Below, piece after piece: positions 38,265-49,790 of a DNA stretch of 64,000 nucleotides. The stretch is from NCBI GenBank assembly GCA_023238725.1, contig CM041534.1:24059803-24123802 (forward strand), in the 5' to 3' direction. The position numbers and the translations under genes were made by a program. Positions within the stretch are counted from its first letter, which is position 1. Each line of letters begins with the position of its first letter. Source of the stretch: Scortum barcoo (taxonomy: Eukaryota > Chordata > Actinopteri > Centrarchiformes > Terapontidae). The notes beneath the pieces were generated by a model. The model worked only from the letters and a program-made list of their open reading frames with translations. It searched no databases and had not been told where the DNA came from.

Positions 38265-38302
38265 GTGGGCTGCGTCGCCCGCACACCTGTAAGGGAGCCG
38301 CC

Positions 38303-38320
38303 GCGCCAGCAGGGGGCGCC
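38303..38320 (+). promoter_or_regulatory. Strong CTCF-like motif
   Basis: GCGCCAGCAGGGGGCGCC fits the core CTCF pattern (CCASYAGRKGGCRS) at essentially every position. It lies in a locally GC-rich patch (38265-38335) within AT-rich DNA. Binding is inferred. Confidence 0.6.
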
Positions 38321-38329
38321 GCAAGTCAA

Positions 38330-38620
38330 GGTGTCTCCTGCTCGCCAGTCGAGTCACAGTTTCCTCCAGTTGGCAGAGCGCCATATTTATATCAGGGACA
38401 AGTTATTCTGAGCTAATTGGCACCTGATGTTCGCTTAATGAAGACAGAGACAGACAGGAGGGGAGGCCCTGAGAGAGAGAGAGAGAGAGAGAGAGACAAA
38501 TCTCCTGACATTACGGAGAAATTAAACCGCCGCCCGGTAATTAAGACGCAAACATTTACACAGAAACACGCTCGACCACATGCGTCATGCGTGTACAGAT
38601 ACAGATACAGACACACACAC
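38330..38620. promoter_or_regulatory. Candidate conserved non-coding element
   Basis: Balanced-composition DNA with homeodomain-type cores: GAGCTAATTGGC at about 38409, GGTAATTAAG at about 38536, and CCATATTTATA at 38381. It is interrupted by a (GA)n run at 38471-38495. No coding frame is recognised. The call rests on appearance only. Confidence 0.25.
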
Positions 38621-40110
38621 ACAGACATGCAAACACACACAGGAACCGCTAATGAGCTCAACAAGATGCTCCGATCACAACATCATCAAGCAAATTAACG
38701 GAAAAATCTGCCATCAGAAATGCCTGAGGGTTTTTTTCATTCTTTGGTGACTGTTTTTGGTGTTTTTGTTGGACTTTTTGCATAAATCAAACTTTCATGC
38801 CTTCATTTGTGTGTAATGTGCAAAAAAATCTTGTTAATAATGAAACCTTTGAAAATTAAGTCAGTTTCAGTCAGTCGCTCTCTGTTTTCACTCCACTTAC
38901 TGCAGCGCCATGATAGCAAAATAAACAGATTTTTATGTGATTTAATTTTGAGAAATTGTTCAAAAATGACGCTGAAATAACGACATCATGATGCCGGTTT
39001 GTGAAAATACTGAATTTATGTTTTATCAGGTCTGTCTGCAAAATAACAATGAGACAACTTTTAAAATGTTTGTTTTCTGAATGGAGTTTGGTTCGATCAC
39101 AGATGCACTAACACCGTAGATGCTCCATCAGCATTCAGAATAACATCATCTAAACTGTATAAATATAAAATATCATAGAGCTAACTAACTAGTTTAGCAA
39201 AGATCATGTTTAATAGGATTAAGATAACTTCATGTAGCTTAAAAAATGTTTCAAAGGTTATTTCAAATCATTAAGATGCTCATTAATGGACGTCTTAATT
39301 TTTACAAACCACATAGAAATTCAACAGTTGAACGTTTTTTTGTATTTTGTGGTGATCCAGTTCATTAAAACCACTCCATAAATAAACATTAATAAACACC
39401 AAAGTGTAAACTGAAGCTGTGATTCAAAATCTAATAAAGTTTTCATGTTCAGTCCACAGTTGAAAGTTACTTTAAGTGATTTCTGCTCAGTCTCCTCAGT
39501 TTCACCTCTTCTGAACAACAGGAAACAACGTGTGCTGATGTACGTTACTTTGTCACTTTGCAAAAAAGCAAAAAATGGTGAATTTGACCTGTACAGAACT
39601 TTTTTCTTTTGAAATATTTACAGACGACTTACATCCATTTAATTTCAGCTGTTTCGTAATTGTTGATTTGTGAATTATTAGAAGTTTCCTGTGATTAAAT
39701 TTTCTTATCATCAACCTGTTCTTTTTACTTTTACTCTCTCTGTTAGTTTAAAGTCCCACAAACTGCCTCCAGTAAAAACTTGGGTATTGGACGCATGTTT
39801 TACAGAAGAGCTCCTGCATGAACGAATTTATGAATGCAGTTTCACTTTCACTTTCAAAATATGTCTGTACATATGATGTGGTTGCAAAATGACTCGTAAA
39901 TCAAGTAGAGCATTCACACTGTTGAACATTACGCTCGATGTATTCAAGTTACTCTGACTGTAACTGATCCCGTCTGATAACTCCACCACAGAGCTGAGCA
40001 GAACAAACTCTGCTGATAATAATATCACAATAACGGAGATCTGCTGTGTCTGCAGCAGAATATATCAATGTGTGTGTGTGTGTGTCCAAACAGGCCTCTG
40101 TGTTTCCGTC
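38621..40110. other. Intergenic, nothing recognised
   Basis: AT-rich DNA without identifiable exons or intact repeats; a short (TG)7 lies at about 40071-40084. Confidence 0.4.
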
Positions 40111-40849
40111 CTACAGTGTGAATAAGCCGCCTTAACTGACTCTGTGGTTCATTAGTATAAAGCTTTATGAAAAGAGCTTCATTAAAATTGCATCCAGCAT
40201 CTCAGTGCCTGTAATGAAAGTTAGTGTCAAAACGTCTCCGTTAACCAAACTCAGCCATCTGGTCGAATCCTGGACTAAGATGTTCACAGATTAACACCTT
40301 CTGAGTTTGCAGGATGAAGACAGCATCGCTCAGAAACTTGTGCTCACTTTTATTTTGTCCTCTAAATGCATCTGAATCTCTCCTCTGGTTATTTAAAAAC
40401 TCACACACTGAAAGAAATGATCAGGTTTGGTTTGGTTTTATCGACTTGTTCTGACTTTCACAGATGTTTGTTCAGATTACAGATAACACGTCCTCCTTTT
40501 CAAAATAAAAATGATAAAGTTACACGGTACAGAAGCAGAGAAGTTCAACACAATGATCCTGTTATTGCCAGAAAAACAGATCTGATATCTTGAGATAACG
40601 ACATAATTAAGTTGTGATCTCAGCATTAAAAATAAACCTGAAAGATTAAATGTCACCACAGTTATCTGTATTTTTCTAAAGGCGACACATTTAAGAAAAA
40701 AACCTTCATTAATTTCTTCACCTGCTCTTTCTCTTCGCGTCCTTTGGAGCCTCTTTGATTTCAGGGCCGGTGGATTCTCCTAAAATGTTTTGCCTTTTAA
40801 AGAGAAAAATCACTTTAACGTCCAGCGCCTGTGATGATGGTCTGTGTGT

Positions 40850-41370
40850 GTTCATTAGTTCAGGGGTCTGAGTGGTAGCAGTCACTCCGGGTCCATCATC
40901 ACCGATCCTCGCTCCTTCTCTTTCCTGCTCTAATTGCCCGAATAGTCGTGCTGCTGCCGCCCATTAGTATAATATCCATTAGTCTGCCTTTCCTTTCCCC
41001 AGACCACCACTCCCTGCCTTTACTACACCTCTGAGACACACACACACTTATAGGCATAGACATGTGCACAGGCAACCAACATGGCGTCCATTGTCACGTT
41101 TTTTCTTTTTAATTAATCACCAATCAGCTTCTCTTTTAATTCCTTCAGCAGAGTCTTGATCGTCTTCACACGTACAAACGAGACGCCGAGCTTCCTGCGA
41201 TTCTTCGTCAAGTTCCTCTGCAAGTCTCCGGGTAAGAGCCGATCTCTCTGCCAGCATGCTTTTATGAGAGCAGAAATGGAAAATGGGAAAATTATTTATC
41301 TCACCGACCCCGTCTTAAAACCTTTCCTTTTACTTCCTGACGGGATCGCTCTCCGGAGCTTTCCAAAATA
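40850..41370. promoter_or_regulatory. Candidate conserved non-coding segment with an exon-like portion
   Basis: 40900-41015 carries CTCTAATTGCCC and paired CCATTAGT motifs in a balanced-composition block. 41149-41231 is bounded by a pyrimidine-rich acceptor (CTTTTAATTCCTTCAG) and a donor (G|GTAAGAG), with two open frames of about 27 codons. Neither frame is a recognisable protein, so a CNE is the safer call. Confidence 0.25.
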
Positions 41371-42309
41371 AGATCTGTTGTGCAGAGTAGGAAAATTGGA
41401 GCTGGAAAAGAAGCCAAACAGATTCAGACAAAAAAGAAAAAACAAAAAACTTTCTCCAAAGTCTTCAGTTTCACAAATTTACTGATAACAATCTGATATT
41501 TTAACAAGGTTGGAAAACATTTATAGTGTCAGCAAATATAAAAGGAAAATACTTTAAAATCATATCACACTGTCGATGACACTGACCCCTCCTCTCTCAC
41601 TTTAAGTGCCATTTATTAAAAGACAAACAATGCATCTGCACCCTAAACTTACAAAAGCCAGAACACATTTTAATTTAGACCATTTAGATCAAATATGAAT
41701 GAAGATTCAGCAGATTTGTTCAGAAACTGATTTTAATGGACATCTGAGGTGAAATAATTAAGTTTATCTGCATATTTTGCTTGTTTCAAAATTGGGAGAC
41801 ACTGTTGGAGGCTCAGGAGCATCGAGAATTCACAACATGCATCTTTGAAAACTTTCTGAACGACGGACTCGGTGCTGAGCAGAATTATCCTGTACAGAAG
41901 GATCCTGTTCATTGGAGGAGTCCTTCGATGAGCATCATTTTCTCAAAATTCAAAGAAGAGCAGGACAGGAATGAGGGACTTCTGATGATGATGATGAGGA
42001 AGAATCAGGACGATGAGAAGTGAGGAAGTTTAGGGGAATAACTGCAGCATCATTATTCAAACATCCTCCTGAGTGTGTGTGTGTGTGTGTGTGATGTTGG
42101 GATAGAAAGTGTCACTGGGACATTTTTAAATTTTCATTCAGTGCTGTGTGTCTTTTACTTGTTGCTTTGGGACCGTTGAACCGGTGGAAGTGTGTGTGGA
42201 TTACACAAAGTGAAAAAAAGAAAAAAAAAAGATTAAATATTAAAGTTGGACTCTTTTGACCGACCCGGGCCGACTCAGCAAACTGATCTGAGGGAGGTCG
42301 GGCCTTTAA

Positions 42310-42322
42310 AGGTCAAAGGTCA
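42310..42322 (+). promoter_or_regulatory. Perfect DR1 nuclear-receptor element
   Basis: AGGTCA-A-AGGTCA, the ideal direct repeat spaced by one base that is bound by HNF4, RXR heterodimers and COUP-TF. It lies about 470 bases upstream of the possible first coding exon at 42779, in a GC-richer block (42240-42620). Confidence 0.5.
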
Positions 42323-42778
42323 GGGAGGGAGCTGAGGGACTCGCTCACCCACCCTCGCGGTGATTCGCCTCAGAAAACTGAAGCTCAGTCGGAGTTTCGG
42401 CCGTCAGTTGTGGTAGGAGAGGTTGTAATCTTAAAAGGTGTCAATCACAGGAGATTAAGGGGGGGCACTCGAGCGGGGGTCTGCTGGGAGTGTTGGGCTG
42501 TTTGTGGGGGAGTGATGAGACGACAACGACCTGCCTCTCCTGAACCCGAGCTCGGTCTGAACAAACATACGAGCAGTCGGACAGAGTGCACTCCCCTCCA
42601 GCATGAAAGAAAGATGACAGCATGAAAGATGCATTGTACTGTTACACACTGCAAATACACACACACACACACACTCAGGAGTGATATGATGGCTTCAGTC
42701 AGCTGCTGAGAGAGGGAACAGAAAAGAGAAATAAAGGCTGAACTACCAGTGTACTCCTCATTCACTCGCAGAGGAACG

Positions 42779-42814
42779 ATGGACTTTCTGCAGCTCACCT
42801 CAGAAATCCTTCAG
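42779..42814 (+). CDS. Possible short first coding exon (12 codons)
   Basis: ATG in a strong context (A at -3, G at +4), twelve codons reading MDFLQLTSEILQ, then CAG|GTAAGAG, a near-ideal splice donor, in phase 0. Upstream is a GC-richer block with a DR1 site and a (CA)n at about 42656-42674. Downstream no matching exon was found in the window, so the gene would need a long first intron or exons beyond the right edge. The peptide is too short to identify. A chance combination of ATG and donor is quite possible. Confidence 0.3.
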
Positions 42815-43029
42815 GTAAGAGTCCAAGCTGACTGAATTCAAAACTCTTAAGATGTTATTGATTCGTTTATTGCATGTTGGCTGAGGATCTGATTAATCGG
42901 CGATTCTGATAAATCTGTTGTTGTCACCAAAAGTTGTTCTTTGAATTGAGAAAACACCTGAGCTTTGCAGGAGGGATTAAAAATGTTGATGTCAGTAATA
43001 AAAAAAATGATGGAAAATGAGGAAAAATG

Positions 43030-43350
43030 TGGTAATGCTTCATTTTAGTGGTACAAATGTTAAATAGGTGTTAAAAACCAAGTAATGTATTTGTAATTTC
43101 TTTGAAATTAGCCACAAATTTTCCATATTATATACCCCAAATTTACCAGAAATTACCATATTCTGCAATTTCCCAACAAGGAGGCGATAAACAGGTGCTC
43201 AGTTGTTTTACCAGAAAAGAAATCAAAATTTACTTTACTCCACCGTTTTCCACATGATGACCTAACGAGTGAATGAATAAATTTTATTTATTTGGCACTT
43301 TTCAGACACAAACACTCATTTCAGCTGCATTTTGTGTAATAAAGGTGCCA
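43030..43350 (+). repeat. Dispersed repeat, copy A
   Basis: Starts GGTAATGCTTCATTTTAGTG and passes through ATTTCCCAACAAGGAGG and a TTTTACCAG segment. It then reads GAATGAATAAA, TTATTTATTTGGCAC and TTTCAGCTGCATTTTGTG. The same segments occur in the same order in copy B at 59815-60210, so the two are diverged copies of one element. No coding capacity; family not named. Confidence 0.65.
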
Positions 43351-44394
43351 TGTAAATAAATTTAATTCATTGAAGGTCACTGAAACGTAGTTGTCAAACA
43401 AAGTGTTAATATTATCTGGAGCTTATTTGCAAATGTTTACTTTTTATTTCTTTATTCATCCTCCCACCACCTGCTACACACGGGGATGACGAGAAAGACG
43501 AGAAAGACTTCTTCTCACTCAGATAACAAAAACATTTGAATACTCTGCGTTTAAACCTATTTAAAATATAAGCATGGTGACTGATTTATGTGCAGATAAA
43601 GTTCCTCAGAAACAACTTAAAGAGTCTTATCTTTAATGCAGTATTTACGTTTGCATGCCACCTGTCATGATGATAACATCTTCAGTGTTTGAAGCTGGAT
43701 AAATCTGGAAAACAAACTGGAGTGTTTCATTTTCAGGAATCACACCAAAACATTTAAAGGGTGACTTCTGCTGTATTTTATCTGTCTTATTTACCAGGAA
43801 GCAGAACAAAAACACAAACAGACATTTGCACGAGTGACCGCTCACGTCCAGCTGACAAACACTGCAGCTCTTCCAGGGAACTTTAACATGGGTTCCTCTT
43901 TCTGGGCTCAGGCGGTGCCAGGTAACCCCTCCAGCTGCGACCACACCTTTACCATCCAGCCAAAAGCCATTATGACTCATTAAACTCATCTTGACACAGC
44001 ATGTTTAACATCACTTAATGTAATATCAAAGCACCAATTACTGGTTATTCAGCACCCGTTATCACGCAAAGTGTTCATTTCTGTTTGGATTGTAAATTTT
44101 GAAGAACTTCCTTCTTTTCTGTCACCTGTCCTGAAAACTCCTCCTGTAACGGCAGTTCTTGTCTAAAATTAAAATCAGAATACAACAGAAGAGCTCATCC
44201 TCAAGCCATGCTTTGTGTTTTTCTCTCGCCTTATTTTTAAAAGTTGTGGCACAGTCATCACACGACTGATGCCTATCAGATGTCTGTCTGGTGGTTCTGC
44301 TATGCTGTTAGAGGGGAATTTTCTCAACGAGGTTTGGGTCCACTGAAAGGGAAGCTTCACTGCAAATCAATCCAAAGTTGCTGTTAGTGATCAC
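43351..44394. other. Intergenic, nothing recognised
   Basis: No exon, RNA gene or repeat supported. Confidence 0.4.
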
Positions 44395-44397
44395 CTT

Positions 44398-44901
44398 TTA
44401 TCCCCTGATGAAACATTTCTGTCCTGATGAGGGTGAAAATGATGTGAATCAGATGCTGTGGCCTTCATAGTCATAATCAGCACATCTGAACCCAGCTGAA
44501 CAGCTGTGGGAGGTTTTGGAGCGGACGTGTTAGACAGCGCTCTGCACCTCCATCATCAAACACCACATGAGGGAATATCTTTGGAAGAATGTGTTCATCC
44601 CTCCAGGAGAGTTCACACACTTCAATGAAGCTGCTCTGGAGGAGGACCAACACCTCACTGACACTTTATCAGGGTTTTACTTTAATTTGTTCCTGCAGAT
44701 GTTGAACAGAAGAGGCCCGAGGACAGAGCCTTGGGGAACTCCTCATCTCTACCTCTGTAGGCTCAGATGTGAATTACAGATCAACACAAAGTGATCCCTT
44801 GAGCACTGGAGCTGCTCTGGAGGCAGCAGGTGGACCAACACTGTAATAAAACACTTTATACTTGATGGTTTTTACTTTAATTTGTCACCTGTCTTCTATT
44901 C
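44398..44901 (+). pseudogene. Tc1/mariner-like transposase relic with 3' inverted-repeat end
   Basis: The sequence reads, with frameshifts, ENDVNQMLWPS, then LNPAEQLWEVLE (the region around the third catalytic acidic residue of Tc1-like DDE transposases), then MREYLWKNVF. It continues to an element end of CTTTAATTTGTCACCTGTC. Known relatives cut and paste themselves via terminal inverted repeats. Here the 5' half and the middle catalytic Asp region are missing. A stop interrupts after WPS and one base is inserted after LER. The tail is present twice: 44628-44690 and 44808-44886 share GCTGCTCTGGAGG, GGACCAACAC and ACTTTAATTTGT. Between them lie about 118 foreign bases. The element is dead. Confidence 0.7.
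44702..44742 (-). mobile_element. Fragment of LINE reverse transcriptase nested in the Tc1 relic
   Basis: On the minus strand the bases encode GVPQGSVLGPLLFN, the highly conserved reverse-transcriptase block 5 of non-LTR retrotransposons. Upstream in that frame there are stops, so only this block survives. It lies between two copies of the Tc1 tail. Confidence 0.6.
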
Positions 44902-45099
44902 ACAGTGAAAACTGGAACGTGTCGGTCGAGTTTCGTCAGATGTTGGATGATGTAGAAAAGAAACCTTCACACACCTGTTAAATCAAATATGTAATTTTCT
45001 TTTAAACTTTTTTCTAAGAGTTGCTCTTGCCCTGTTAGCATGTTTTGGTGTTGACTTGGCCTCAAGGTGAATCTCAGTAAAAGTTAAGATTCACGCCAT

Positions 45100-45330
45100 G
45101 ATTTCATACAGTCAGGAGTAATCTGACCCTGCAGCACGAGTGAGCAATCGAAGATGAGAGAAAAGTCCTTTCAGCCTAATCCGAGCACTGGAATGTGCTT
45201 TTTCATGGAAGAATGATTGTGAAGACACGGCATAAATACTTTCAGGACTACAATCCCTCATTACCCAGATTAGCCTCCTTCCTCGTGGCCTCGGGGCTCG
45301 ACTCTGCTCATCATCCACCTGCTGCTGGCT
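45100..45330. promoter_or_regulatory. Candidate conserved non-coding element
   Basis: Balanced-composition DNA without simple repeats. It contains GGAATGTGC (a TEAD-like site), CTAATCC (an OTX/PITX-like site) and AGATTAGCC (the reverse of an OTX-like site). No recognisable protein in any frame. Confidence 0.25.
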
Positions 45331-46211
45331 GGCGAGACAAAAAGGGGTTGTCTGAGAGGGGTTTTTATAAAACAGCTTGTTTATCAGGTAACAGTTGCAA
45401 CACGACCCACCTGTTCTTCATTTTAAAGCATAAAGGAGAAGCACTCTGTTATCATCTATTAACTGTCTCAGAGCTGTCTTTTAATCTCAAGAGGTCCTTT
45501 TAAGCACACACCTTAGGCTTTCTATCCATTTTTCTGAATGCCTCTTATTAGCTCTGAATATGGTGGTGATAACGATGTTTTTGTTACACTGCATTCATCT
45601 AACTGACAATAAGTGTTTCAGATAAGTGATAGAATTTAAATGTTACTCATGTTTTTATAGAATTTGCATAACGCAGAAAAAAACTCCTCTACAGCCGCAT
45701 TTCTTGTGCTTTGCAGTCGGTGTGTGAAGCTAATCTCGTCTGATCATCTCACATCGGGCAGCGAAAAACAGAACCGATGCCGAAACCTGTCAGGCAGGTG
45801 AACGTTTGATGTTAATGCTGTAAAAAACAAGGAGACAAAAAACTGGAGATCGCAGCTCGAGCAAGTACAGTAATGATGGAACAAACTAAGGAAACAGATA
45901 CACAACCAATTACAGAAAATAAAAGAATAATGTGATTTATTTGTATTTGTGACTATAGAAAACCTTTTTAATGTGGAAGATTAAACATTTATATTAAAGG
46001 TAAAACATCACTAGTGTTTATTTCTTAAATGTCCTTCAAATCTCTTCTATTATAGCTCAACGAAACATCTTGTAATCTTTGGGCTGAATTTTCTGCGCAG
46101 TGAGAAGGTAAAGAGGTAAAAAGGTGTGTGTGTTTGTTATCTTGGTCCTGTAAAGTTGAAATGACACTTCTTTACTACAGTTTGGTCAAACGTGCTGATG
46201 ATGTTTCTGAT

Positions 46212-48061
46212 GATTCAAGGATTCAAGGATTCAAGGATTTTTTTATTGTCATTCCAACACAAGTCAAACATGGGATGGAAGCGAGATTAAGCTACCCTGG
46301 TCCCGGTGCAAGCCCAAAATAGAATAAGTATAAAAGATTAAAAAAAGTATAATATTACAAAATAAAATAAACAAGATAGAAAAGCAAAAATGAGGTAGTG
46401 CAAAATAAAACAGAATAAATAGGATTTAACTGTAGTGCAAAAAAAGCAACTGCATTCTGTGCAGGTGTTGCAGTGTGCAGATGTGTATTGTCTTTGGGTG
46501 GCTGTCAGAAGAGGGAGGGAAGTGGTGTGGTGGGGCCAGCAGGGGCTACAGGGAGTCCTCCAGAGTTCAACAGTCTCACAGCTTCCAGGAAGAAGCTGTT
46601 CCTCAGTCTGGTGGTCCTGCTCTTAATGCTCCGCAGCCTCCTGCCTGAGGGGAGGGGGACAAACAGTGCATGTGCGGTGTGAGTGGGGTCCTTCATGATG
46701 CAGGAGGCCCGTTTCCTGCATCTGGAGGTGTAGATGTCCGTGGTGGTGGGTAGACTGCATCCCACAGTCCTCTGTGCAGCCTTCACCACCCTCTGCAGAG
46801 CCTTCTTCTCTGCTGCCGAGCAGCTGCCATGCCACACGATGATGCAGGAGGACAGGACGCTCTCCACCACACATCTGTAGAAAGGAGGTCAGGACTGAGC
46901 TCCCCAGCCCGGCGCGCCTCAGCCTCCTGAGGAAGTAGAGACGCTGATGTGCCTTCCTAATGAGACAGGAAGTGTTCTTGCTCCAGGTGAGGTCGTCAGA
47001 GATGTGTACGCCCAGGTACCTGAAGCTGGAGACCACTTCCACCGCAGTCCCTCCGATGTACAGGGGAGAGGGGAGGTGTCTGCCCCTTCTGAAGTCCACG
47101 ATCATCTCCTTGGTCTTCTTCACGTTGATGCAGAGGTTGTTTTGTCTGCACCAACCCTCCAGGTGTTCCACCTCCTGCCTGTAGTCGGACTCGTCGTGCA
47201 TTGTTAGCGATCCGTCCCACCACAGCTGTGTCATCCGCTGAACTTCACGATCAGACAGCTCGGATGTATCGCTGAGCAGTCGTGTCGTGTGTGAGCAGGG
47301 TGAACAGGAGGGGGCTCAGCACACAGCCCTGGGGGGAGCCGGTGCTGAGGCTGATGGAGGAGGAGGAGACGTCGTGGATCCTCACAGACTGCGGTCTGTC
47401 TGTCAGAAAGTCCAGGACCCAGTTACACAGGGTGGAGCTCAGTCCGAAAAGTGTTGTGAGTTTCTGGACCAGGGTCTGCGGTATAATTGTATTGAACGCA
47501 TGCTGAGGTGAAATCCACAAAGAGCAGGCGGACATAAGAGTCTTTGTTCTCTAAGTGGGTGAGGGCTGTGTGGACCACAGAAGAAATGGCGTCCTCTGTG
47601 GATCTGTTCTTCCTATATGCATACTGGTGCGGGTCCACAGTGACGTCGACGCAGTCCTTGATGTGGGCCATGACCAGTCTCTCGAAGCACTTCATGACTA
47701 TCGGGGTGAGGGCTACCGGCCGATAGTCATTCAGGCCTGTCACTGTGGACGTTTTGGGGATGAGGATGATTGTGGCAGTCTTCAGGCAGGTGGGGACCGC
47801 CGCCTGTTGGAGAGAGGTGTTGAAGATGTCCGTCAGCACCTCGGTGAGCTGGTATGCACAGCCCTTGAGCACCCGCCCGGAGATGTTATCGGGACCAGCA
47901 GCTTTGCGTGGATTAATCCTCTGGAGGGTCCTCCTCACCTCTGCTGCGGTCACCACTGAGGGGCTCTTCTCCTGGTGGAGGGATGAATCTGGTGCTGGGG
48001 GAGGTGTTTGGATCGTCAAAGCGGGCGTAGAAGTTGTTGAGCGATGCAAGCTTAAGTACAT
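46212..48061 (-). mobile_element. 5'-truncated L2-like non-LTR retrotransposon
   Basis: Minus-strand LINE running from the linker before reverse transcriptase (near 48055) to its 3' end, which is made of ATTCAAGG units on the plus strand (three copies at 46212-46236). The untranslated tail covers about 46236-46505. The endonuclease domain is absent, as is typical of target-primed 5' truncation. Short 3' ends with related terminal repeats occur at 49118 and 51374. The clade call (L2/CR1-like, Jockey superfamily) comes from the reverse-transcriptase wording and is moderately certain. Confidence 0.85.
46508..48050 (-). pseudogene. Reverse transcriptase of the L2-like LINE, frameshifted
   Basis: Blocks in order: NPRKAAGPDNISGRVLK, DYRPVALTPIVMKCFERLV, YAYRKNRSTEDAI, LLFVDFTSA, then FNTIIPQ in another frame. 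Next come STGSPQGCVLSPLLFTL, KTKEMIVDFRRG, FRYLGVHISDDLTW and RLYFLRRLRRAGL. The C-terminal part includes CSAAEKKALQRVVKAAQRTVG and LPSGRRLRSIKSRTTRLRNS-like sequence. Such enzymes copy LINE RNA at nicked target DNA. Frameshifts lie near 48010-48030, about 47500 (just after the first catalytic Asp), about 47240 (one extra base splitting the F-A-D-D motif) and about 46880. The copy cannot encode an active enzyme. Confidence 0.85.
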
Positions 48062-48721
48062 TTTTTCAACAATGCTGAAAAGGGCGTCTGATCAGATTGT
48101 CCATGTATGAATAAATGATTTTACTCAGAGAGATGTTTTGCCGATGATCTCTGAAGGATGAACATGTGAGCAACAGGCTTTCATTAGTGGACTCGCAGCA
48201 GGTGAAATCTAGGTGAAGCCTGATGGCAAAGTGAAGAAATGAAGGAGTAAATGAAAGACAAAGTGTAGAAACACACTTAAATATGATTTATATATTTATA
48301 AATGAACATGAATGTGTGACAGTGACCTGAATCCTGCTCGAAAGATGATCAGATTGTTCAGATTATTAATAATAAATATGACGTGGGCCTCATTTACTTT
48401 ATAATGGTGATAAATAAATGTGAACACAGCCCCACTGAGTCTCTCTTTTCTTCTTTGTAATCACTCTCTGTCTCGCTGTCTGTGTGCAATCAATAAAAGC
48501 AAAGCTAAAAACCAAATGATGAACTTCCAAATGACCAACTAAGTGGTGTAAATTGATTGTTTGCCCGGCTCTGCCACTGTGTATGTAAATGTGTGTGTGT
48601 GTGTGTTCATGCCTTTGAGTGTGTGTGTGCCCCACAGGGAGTGTGTGCTCTGTGATCCAGGTAATGCAGAGCAGAGAGCGAACAGGAGAACAAACGAGAG
48701 GCGACCGCCCGCCATCCATCT

Positions 48722-48759
<38 letters not shown>

Positions 48760-49117
48760 ACTCGACCTCGGTCATCCCGTCTTCATTTATTGATCTATGG
48801 GATGGGACGACGCCGTGTTGTGTTTGCAGGCCTGGTCTTGACAACCTGGTGACAAGACTCCACAGGGGACACGAGAGAAAAAAAAGAAACAGCCCCACAG
48901 CGAGTATGAGATAAATGCTGATCCTCACAGCAGCAGTTTATGAGGGTGAAAGAAAATTTTATTTAATCATTTTATTTTGAAGGCAAAGCAAATCTGTGCT
49001 TTTGCATTGACCTGAACTTTGGCATTTATTATTTATTTCAAAATGCTTTATAGTTTCCACAGCATAGGACACGCTCAGATTCACATTCAGTGATGTTGTG
49101 TGTGCAGAATGGAGGAA
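48062..49117. repeat. Intergenic stretch with (GT)n and (CT)n microsatellites
   Basis: (GT)8 at about 48590-48605 and (CT)16 at about 48725-48756. Nothing else recognised. Confidence 0.7.
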
Positions 49118-49262
49118 GTTCAGGTTGTTTATTTGTTATGTGCACAACAGTCACAGCGAAGGAGTCGTTGGCGATGCAAAGCTTTGTGCCCTAGCTCCTT
49201 CCAACAATGTTCATGCAATATGTATGAGAGGGAAAATCATACAAGTTAAAAAAAAAAAAAAA
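49118..49262 (-). mobile_element. Short 3' fragment of a LINE
   Basis: Plus-strand wording TTTATTTGTTATGTGCACA followed by a diverged 'acagtcacag' segment and a poly-A-like run at 49248-49262. It resembles the inverted end of fish LINE tails that read 'ttattgtcatgtgcac'. Weak evidence. Confidence 0.35.
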
Positions 49263-49599
49263 GAGAGAATTTGAGACATGAAGTTAAAAGAAACCACATG
49301 ATAAAATCGTCAAATATGCAATCAGGATGGCAAAATTGTAGGAAGATTGCAAACATATATGAAGAGTATTGATCCGGGAGGGTAAACTTCACATTACATA
49401 CAATTTAAAATGACAAATATCAACAAACTCTGTCGGCTCAGTCTTTAAATCTACATCATCTTTACTAACTCGAGTTTCATTTTCATTCGCCCTCCATGTT
49501 TTCACCTTTTCATATTATTTTTCTGGTCATATTTGGATCATTAAAGTCTGTCCTCCAGCAGCGGGGTCCTGTCTCATTTAGTGTCCTCGGGCCACAGTT

Positions 49600-49790
49600 T
49601 GAGAAACCCCGCTTCAGTCATTCCACACAATGATAAATCGCTGGCTTCATCTGCAAGGCACGGCCATGACGGATCATTTGAATCAGTGCACTGTTACTAA
49701 TTATCGGTGTAATGGCTAACCCCTCTGAATGTCAACACCCATAATCACATGCTGCTTTTGAGGGGAATGCCGATAGGGAAGCTACATACT
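49600..49790. promoter_or_regulatory. Candidate conserved non-coding element
   Basis: About 190 bases of balanced, repeat-free sequence with ACTAATTATCGG, GGTGTAATGGCT, GATCATTTGAAT and CCCATAATCACATG, i.e. clustered homeodomain/POU-type cores. No coding frame recognised. Confidence 0.3.

Noticed and set aside
46435..48110. Several plus-strand open frames of 60-134 codons
   Set aside because: Antisense shadows of the L2-like reverse transcriptase.
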